A stretch of DNA of 18,971 bases from assembly GCA_017431185.1 (NCBI GenBank), contig JAFRLP010000536.1:1-18971 (forward strand), given 5' to 3'. This document shows positions 15,347 to 18,971 of this stretch, in pieces. The first letter of the stretch is position 1. Every line of letters begins with the position of its first letter. The DNA is from Victivallales bacterium (GTDB taxonomy: Bacteria; Verrucomicrobiota; Lentisphaeria; Oligosphaerales; Oligosphaeraceae). The notes under the pieces are model-generated. The model searched no databases and was not told where the DNA came from. It worked only from the letters and a program-made list of their open reading frames with translations. Position numbers and translations under genes: made by a program.

Positions 15347-15682
15347 ATGTCAGAGAGCAAGGAATTGATGCACGGGTCGGTCGAAGTCGTAATACTAAGG
15401 CTCCTGTCGGAGCACGACATGTATGGTTACGAGATGATAAAGACCGTGAACGAGAGAAGCAACGGCTATTTCCAATGGCGTGAAGGCTCTCTGTATCCAT
15501 GCCTTCACAAACTGGAAAGCGACGCCCTTGTCAAATCCTATTCACGCGAAAGCAATGGCAAGACGCGACGCTACTACACCCTCACAAGTTTGGGACGCGA
15601 GGCGGCGAAGGCGCGCACAGCGTCCACGCGTGAATTCTGCGCGATGCTGTCGATGTTACTTCAGCCAACGCCACAAGCGTGA
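15347..15682 (+). CDS. PadR-family transcriptional regulator
   Basis: The 111-residue protein starts at ATG 15347 with AAGGAG nine bases upstream. It shows the complete short PadR winged helix: HGSVEVVILRLLSEHDMYGYEMIK (residues about 9-32, split here as one family block), then FQWREGSLYPCLHKLESDAL (recognition helix and wing) and TRRYYTLTSLGREAA. Short PadR proteins are dimeric repressors and commonly autoregulate. Two perfect palindromes in its own promoter region support that here. The effector is unknown. It is followed after 35 bases by a HAAS-like membrane protein gene, the usual partner of short PadR genes. Confidence 0.92.
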   Translation: MSESKELMHGSVEVVILRLLSEHDMYGYEMIKTVNERSNGYFQWREGSLYPCLHKLESDALVKSYSRESNGKTRRYYTLTSLGREAAKARTASTREFCAMLSMLLQPTPQA

Positions 15683-15717
15683 ATCTCATAGGGCGTCTTT
15701 GCAAAGGAGATACTGCA

Positions 15718-17079
15718 ATGAATCATGGCCTTCACGATGAATTGAGAGAGTATTCAAGACTGTGCTCCAAATCCTTGTCCGATGATCCGGAACTTTGCCA
15801 GCAGGTGGGAGATGAACTTCTCGGTCATCTTGAGGATGCCTTTGAGGAGGAGCGGATAAATGCTTCAGAGGAACAGGCTTTGAAGAATGCCACGCATCGT
15901 TTTGGCAATCCGGAGGAACTGTCAAGCCAGCTTGCGGAAAGCAACAGCAGGAGGCTTTCGCGACATGCGCACATACGGCGTGCCGTAAAATGGCTTGCCC
16001 TGCCGTTTCTTATCATCGGGGTGTTCCTATGCATCGACGTCAGAAGCGTCATCTCAAGTGTTATTCTTCTCAAGTGGATGTATCCCGAATTGTTCGACAT
16101 GGAGCGCCGTGATGTTCACATGGATCTCGGATTGAAGACTCGAACGTTGTCCGATGACGAGCAGCAACTTTTCTACTATTACTTTGGTGATCTCTCGGAA
16201 GAAAACCGCATTGGAATCCTTTCACGGCTGTATGCCTCCAATCCCGAAGACACTATGGTTTGCGCCCTGTATGCGCAGGAATTGTCACACTGCAACTTCT
16301 CTGTTCCAGAGCAGTTGCCGGAGATTTTGGCGAATGGCAGGAGAATCGACCCGGACAATTCGCTCTACGACTATCTGGAGTGCAATATGCTCATACAGGA
16401 GTCCTGCGCATTGCCCAAGAAGGCCGAATCCCCTGAAGATGATGCCATCAAAGACCGTGCCAGACTGGATGAGGCGATGGCAATCTACCGACGCGCGCTC
16501 TCCAAAGGCGTAGTGAGGAACTACACTGCTGCGCTGCAGGAAAGAATACGCGGAATGCTCAGGATTCGGGAGGATTTGCTCGGTGGACTGCATCTGACCG
16601 ATGTCGCCGCAAGAGAAAAACTACTCCTTCTGACCGTCGGAACAAACATCGCCAGAGGCGTGGCGCTGTATTGCGACATCCTCCACAAGGAGGGCAATGA
16701 TGCCAAGGCGCTGGAGTTTCTCAGAACCTGGCGCGTGTTCATTCCCCAGTTTGTCGAAAGGGAGGGCGCATGCATGCTGGACATTCTGGCTGGCATAACG
16801 AGGATGAAACTCTTCCTCAAGTGCGCCAGGCGTCTTGAAACGCAGGATGAAATCGCCGTCTTGGAAGCGGGTGCCGACATGCGCAAGGAGATGATGGATT
16901 CCATGCACGGCCACACCACACAGCACCTCCAAGCAGGAGGCATCCTGTCAGGAATTGTTCCGCCGCTTTCCGTGGAAGGCAACAATATCGCCGAATGGTC
17001 GATTGAACGAAAACTTACGGTTGTGTTTGCGTATGTCGCTGATATAGACTTCGTCGAAAAAGTCCGCGTCTTCCTTTAA
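15718..17079 (+). CDS. HAAS-like domain, single membrane helix and helical-repeat protein
   Basis: ATG 15718 is preferred because AAAGGAGA lies just upstream (15704-15710); the GTG at 15679 overlaps the padR stop. The 453-residue product has an N-terminal helical segment with the HAAS/permease-prefix pattern of PadR partners: DELLGHLEDAFEEER, then EEQALKNATHRFGNPEEL, residues about 31-69. One membrane helix follows (VKWLALPFLIIGVFLCID, about 90-107). The remaining 340 residues are mostly helical with TPR-like pieces (RRIDPDNSLYDYLE, RLDEAMAIYRRAL). The large domain is not a recognised family. The chain stops shortly after a hydrophobic stretch (LTVVFAYVADI), so a truncated second helix is possible. 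It is probably an inner-membrane protein linked to PadR signalling. Confidence 0.7.
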   Translation: MNHGLHDELREYSRLCSKSLSDDPELCQQVGDELLGHLEDAFEEERINASEEQALKNATHRFGNPEELSSQLAESNSRRLSRHAHIRRAVKWLALPFLIIGVFLCIDVRSVISSVILLKWMYPELFDMERRDVHMDLGLKTRTLSDDEQQLFYYYFGDLSEENRIGILSRLYASNPEDTMVCALYAQELSHCNFSVPEQLPEILANGRRIDPDNSLYDYLECNMLIQESCALPKKAESPEDDAIKDRARLDEAMAIYRRALSKGVVRNYTAALQERIRGMLRIREDLLGGLHLTDVAAREKLLLLTVGTNIARGVALYCDILHKEGNDAKALEFLRTWRVFIPQFVEREGACMLDILAGITRMKLFLKCARRLETQDEIAVLEAGADMRKEMMDSMHGHTTQHLQAGGILSGIVPPLSVEGNNIAEWSIERKLTVVFAYVADIDFVEKVRVFL

Positions 17080-17116
17080 AAAGATAATATCCTATGAAAA
17101 GTTATCCTTTAAAAAG
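17072..17116. repeat. 12-bp direct repeat TCCTTTAAAAAG
   Basis: Identical copies at 17072-17083 and 17105-17116 are 33 bases apart; the first includes the TAA stop of the HAAS-like gene. Two TATCCT copies (17088-17093, 17103-17108) lie in the same AT-rich stretch before the ATPase gene. They could be a small duplication or regulator sites. Confidence 0.4.
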
Positions 17117-17123
17117 TTAGATA

Positions 17124-17152
17124 TTGACTTGCATTTTTCTTTTCAGTGGATA
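17124..17152 (+). promoter_or_regulatory. Possible promoter of the AAA ATPase gene
   Basis: TTGACT (17124-17129) is a good -35. At a 17-base spacing the -10 is only TGGATA (17147-17152); GATAAA (17149-17154) is an alternative at 19 bases. Either would start RNA at about 17158-17165, favouring the start codon at 17190 over 17157. Confidence 0.35.
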
Positions 17153-17189
17153 AATTATGACAAATCCCAAATTAATGGAGAATCATCGC

Positions 17190-18494
17190 ATGAAAAGAGT
17201 CCTATCACGAATAATGGAGGAGTTTAGAACTTGGGAACTCCCTGAGTTGGCGGCCAGAGACGCGTTCTTCCCGATTGTCAGTGGGAAGGCCACAGTCATC
17301 ACGGGCATGAGACGCACAGGGAAGACATCCCTGTGCTACCAGGAGATGAAGAAACTGCTGGCTGGCGGCGTCCCGCGCGACCGCATTCTGCATCTGAACT
17401 TCGATGATGACCGCCTGATGCGCTTCACGTCTAATGATTTCCAAACCATCCTTGACGTCTATTACAGCGAGTTCCCGCAGAACAGGGACTTCCTGTGCTA
17501 CTTCTTCCTCGACGAAATCCAGAACGTCCCGGGCTGGGAGCACTTTGTCAGACGGCTCATCGACAGGGAAAAGGTTCAGGTCGTCCTCACGGGCTCGTCG
17601 TCGAAACTGCTCTCGGATGAGATTGCGACCTGCATGCGCGGACGTTCGGTGCGAAGTGTCGTGTATCCGTTCTCGTTTGCCGAGTTTCTGCTGGCCAACG
17701 GGGTGTTCAAGACGCTTCCTACGCGTCTGTCCGATCGCGACATCTCGCTCCTGAGGAATGCCTTGAAGAAATATTTCACCGTCGGCGGCTTTCCCGAGGT
17801 TCAGTCCGTCGATGGGCGCACCCGCTACGCGATTCTGCAGGAGTACATTGACCTGGTGATATTCGACGATGTCGTGGAGCGCCACGAGGTGTCCAACGTG
17901 CAGGTGCTTCGCCATCTTCTCGACACGGTCCTGAACAACCCATCGCAGAAGTTCAGCGTCAGCAAATTCCACAAGGAGATGAAGGACCAGCTCAAGCTGA
18001 AATGCTCCCTCGCCGACCTCTACGACTTCCTCAAGTATCTGGAGGACGCCTACATCCTGTCTCGCCTGAAACTGCACTCCCGTTCCGTGAAGAAGGCGCA
18101 GGTGAACCCCGCAAAGGTCTATCCCATCGACGTTGGGCTTGTCCGCGCTGCATCCCGTGATCCCGACGCCAACCGCGGGCATCTGCTGGAGAATATGGTC
18201 TTCCTGCAGATGCTGCGCGAAGGGTGGAAGATGGGCTATGTCGTGACCGAGAAGGGAGGCCACGAGGTGGACTTCTACGCGACCCACCCAATCGACAAGA
18301 GGAAGCGCCTTGTGCAGGTGAGTTATGAGATGCCATCCAGCGAGACGCTAAGGCGCGAGGTCGAGGCGCTGACCCAGGCAGGCGAAGAGCTCGGAGTCAA
18401 GGAGCGGCTCATTGTCACTTGGGATGACGAGGCAGAGTTAGAGGGAGGAATATCAGTTGTTCCCGCCTGGCGATTCCTGCTTGGCTTGCAGTAA
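17190..18494 (+). CDS. AAA_14 ATPase with C-terminal DUF4143 domain
   Basis: ATG 17190 is chosen (GGAG nine bases upstream; MKRVLSRIMEEFRTWELPEL is the usual N terminus), giving 434 residues; the frame also opens at 17157, which would be almost leaderless. Walker A is GMRRTGKT (39-46), Walker B YFFLDEIQ (Asp108, Glu109), the sensor LTGSSSKLL (134-141), and RGRSVRSVVYPFSFAEF contains the conserved Arg patch. The C-terminal half is DUF4143, ending with GGHEVDFYA and KRLVQVSYE, which resembles a PD-(D/E)XK nuclease core. Such ATPases are common, patchily distributed single genes, suspected to act in DNA processing or conflict systems but without an established function. Its neighbours and AT-rich surroundings suggest an accessory segment. 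Confidence 0.92.
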   Translation: MKRVLSRIMEEFRTWELPELAARDAFFPIVSGKATVITGMRRTGKTSLCYQEMKKLLAGGVPRDRILHLNFDDDRLMRFTSNDFQTILDVYYSEFPQNRDFLCYFFLDEIQNVPGWEHFVRRLIDREKVQVVLTGSSSKLLSDEIATCMRGRSVRSVVYPFSFAEFLLANGVFKTLPTRLSDRDISLLRNALKKYFTVGGFPEVQSVDGRTRYAILQEYIDLVIFDDVVERHEVSNVQVLRHLLDTVLNNPSQKFSVSKFHKEMKDQLKLKCSLADLYDFLKYLEDAYILSRLKLHSRSVKKAQVNPAKVYPIDVGLVRAASRDPDANRGHLLENMVFLQMLREGWKMGYVVTEKGGHEVDFYATHPIDKRKRLVQVSYEMPSSETLRREVEALTQAGEELGVKERLIVTWDDEAELEGGISVVPAWRFLLGLQ

Positions 18495-18626
18495 TAATGT
18501 TTTTCCCATAATGACAAACATTGGTGGAGCATATCGGCGATTCCGGAATGCGTAAAAAACGCCATAACTCTACTCAAAAAGCACGATTTAGCACTTGTCA
18601 AGCAGAAAATCCAATGCCCCGAAAAT

Positions 18627-18675
18627 GGCACCAAATGGCACCTTTTCCGCTCCCAAACGGCACCAAATGGCACCT
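18627..18675. repeat. Two 17-bp direct repeats built from GGCACC units
   Basis: GGCACCAAATGGCACCT is present exactly at 18627-18643 and 18659-18675, 32 bases apart. Each copy contains two GGCACC units 10 bases apart, so four units start at 18627, 18637, 18659 and 18669, close to one face of the helix. Confidence 0.65.
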
Positions 18676-18836
18676 CTTTTTCAAGGCGTCACATCATGCC
18701 GACAGCCACCGCAGAGGCCTCGTGCCTCCACTCTGTCTATTGCTTAATATAGAGCCTGTTATGGCATGGACAAGCCTTTGGGCACGGAAAACTCGCTTTT
18801 TTTTTGTTGTTCGCGACACATTTTTGTCGTAATAAA

Positions 18837-18865
18837 TTGAAAAATGTCATAAAAGAGGCTATAGT
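18837..18865 (+). promoter_or_regulatory. Promoter of the AlbA_2-domain gene
   Basis: TTGAAA (18837-18842), exactly 17 bases, then TATAGT (18860-18865) is a near-consensus sigma-70 promoter. RNA would start about 20 bases before ATG 18894. The palindrome CGACA-N6-TGTCG (18814-18829) just upstream is a possible regulator site. Confidence 0.6.
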
Positions 18866-18893
18866 ACGGCATTCATCCAACAGGAGAGCAACC

Positions 18894-18971
18894 ATGAGCA
18901 GATACAACGGCGACGAATCGGAGACATTGGAGTTCAAGGCGGCGTACACCGACACAATATGCAAGGAGATT
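18894..18971 (+). CDS. AlbA_2 (Schlafen-like) domain protein, 3' end outside window
   Basis: ATG 18894 has AGGAG seven bases upstream and a good promoter. Only 26 codons are visible. They contain ESETLEFKAAYTDTICKEI, which matches the first strand and helix of AlbA_2/Schlafen-type DNA-binding domains (pattern E-x-x-x-LEFK, then a helix with ICKEI, normally followed by AFANTxGG). Such proteins are often transcription factors or RecG-like ATP-binding proteins and are frequent on accessory DNA. The assignment rests on a short stretch. Confidence 0.6.
   Translation, partial: MSRYNGDESETLEFKAAYTDTICKEI

Larger units (their letters stand above)
18495..18893. other. Intergenic region with direct repeats, no credible gene
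   Basis: This is about 400 bases between the ATPase and AlbA_2-type genes. It contains AATGTTT/AAACATT (18496-18502, 18516-18522), a weak stem after the ATPase stop; the 17-base direct repeats at 18627-18675; a run of nine T (18797-18805) without a clear stem; CGACA-N6-TGTCG (18814-18829); and a strong promoter. The open frame across it depends on the GGCACC repeats and has no proper start signal. Confidence 0.6.

Noticed and set aside
17205..18287. Minus-strand open frame of 360 codons opposite the AAA_14 ATPase
   Set aside because: It is a mirror of a gene with intact Walker motifs; the translation has no recognisable domain and no ribosome site was noted.
18797..18805. Run of nine T as an intrinsic terminator for the ATPase gene
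   Set aside because: No stable GC-rich stem lies directly before it and it is 300 bases from the ATPase stop.
18521..18832. Open frame of about 100 codons downstream of the ATPase
   Set aside because: TTG start without a clear ribosome site; its repeated KWHQMAPF/KWHLF peptide is explained by the GGCACC direct repeats.

Overview
The window looks like chromosomal DNA from an uncultured or gut-type member of Lentisphaerota/Kiritimatiellota/Verrucomicrobiota, with Victivallis-like Lentisphaerota the best guess. The reasons are a pseudopilin of the [24 protein letters not shown] type with a C-terminal H-X9-DG motif placed next to glycan-degradation genes, large multidomain glycosidases without SusC/SusD partners, Shine-Dalgarno-led genes of fairly high GC, and an intergenic repeat of the type that translates as 'TKHTKH'. 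This placement rests on remembered family patterns, not on a search.

Layout. (1) Bases 1-6796, plus strand: the 3' part of a TIM-barrel glycosidase-like gene, a 462-base gap filled with long inverted repeats, then a GH106-like glycosidase (alpha-L-rhamnosidase type) overlapping a PHP-domain phosphoesterase. (2) Bases 6878-15082, minus strand: a tightly packed seven-gene operon. In transcription order it encodes a pseudopilin, an M14-type zinc carboxypeptidase-like protein, a large secreted beta-propeller protein, two amidohydrolases (one with a full metal site, one of a divergent subfamily without it), an AraC-family regulator and a DegT/DnrJ/EryC1/StrS-type PLP aminotransferase. It converges on the PHP gene across a nested inverted repeat. 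(3) Bases 15113-15346: a divergent control region. On the right are twin PadR-type palindromes over a good promoter. On the left is a pair of 12-base direct repeats exactly 21 bp apart, abutting the -35 of the leftward operon, as in AraC-type activation. (4) Bases 15347-17079, plus strand: a PadR regulator and a membrane-anchored HAAS-like/helical-repeat protein. (5) Bases 17157-18971, plus strand: an AAA_14/DUF4143 ATPase and the start of an AlbA_2 (Schlafen-like) gene, separated by a repeat-bearing intergenic region. This end looks like accessory DNA.

How they may work together (inference): regions 1 and 2 look like a locus for breakdown of a complex, perhaps rhamnose-containing or amino/acyl-decorated glycan. 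Glycosidases release sugars, amidohydrolases, M14 hydrolase and aminotransferase process the products, and the AraC cupin protein senses one of them and activates its own operon through the 21-bp-spaced repeats. The PadR/HAAS pair forms a separate autoregulated two-gene unit. No tRNA, rRNA, CRISPR array, transposase or complete integrase was seen.
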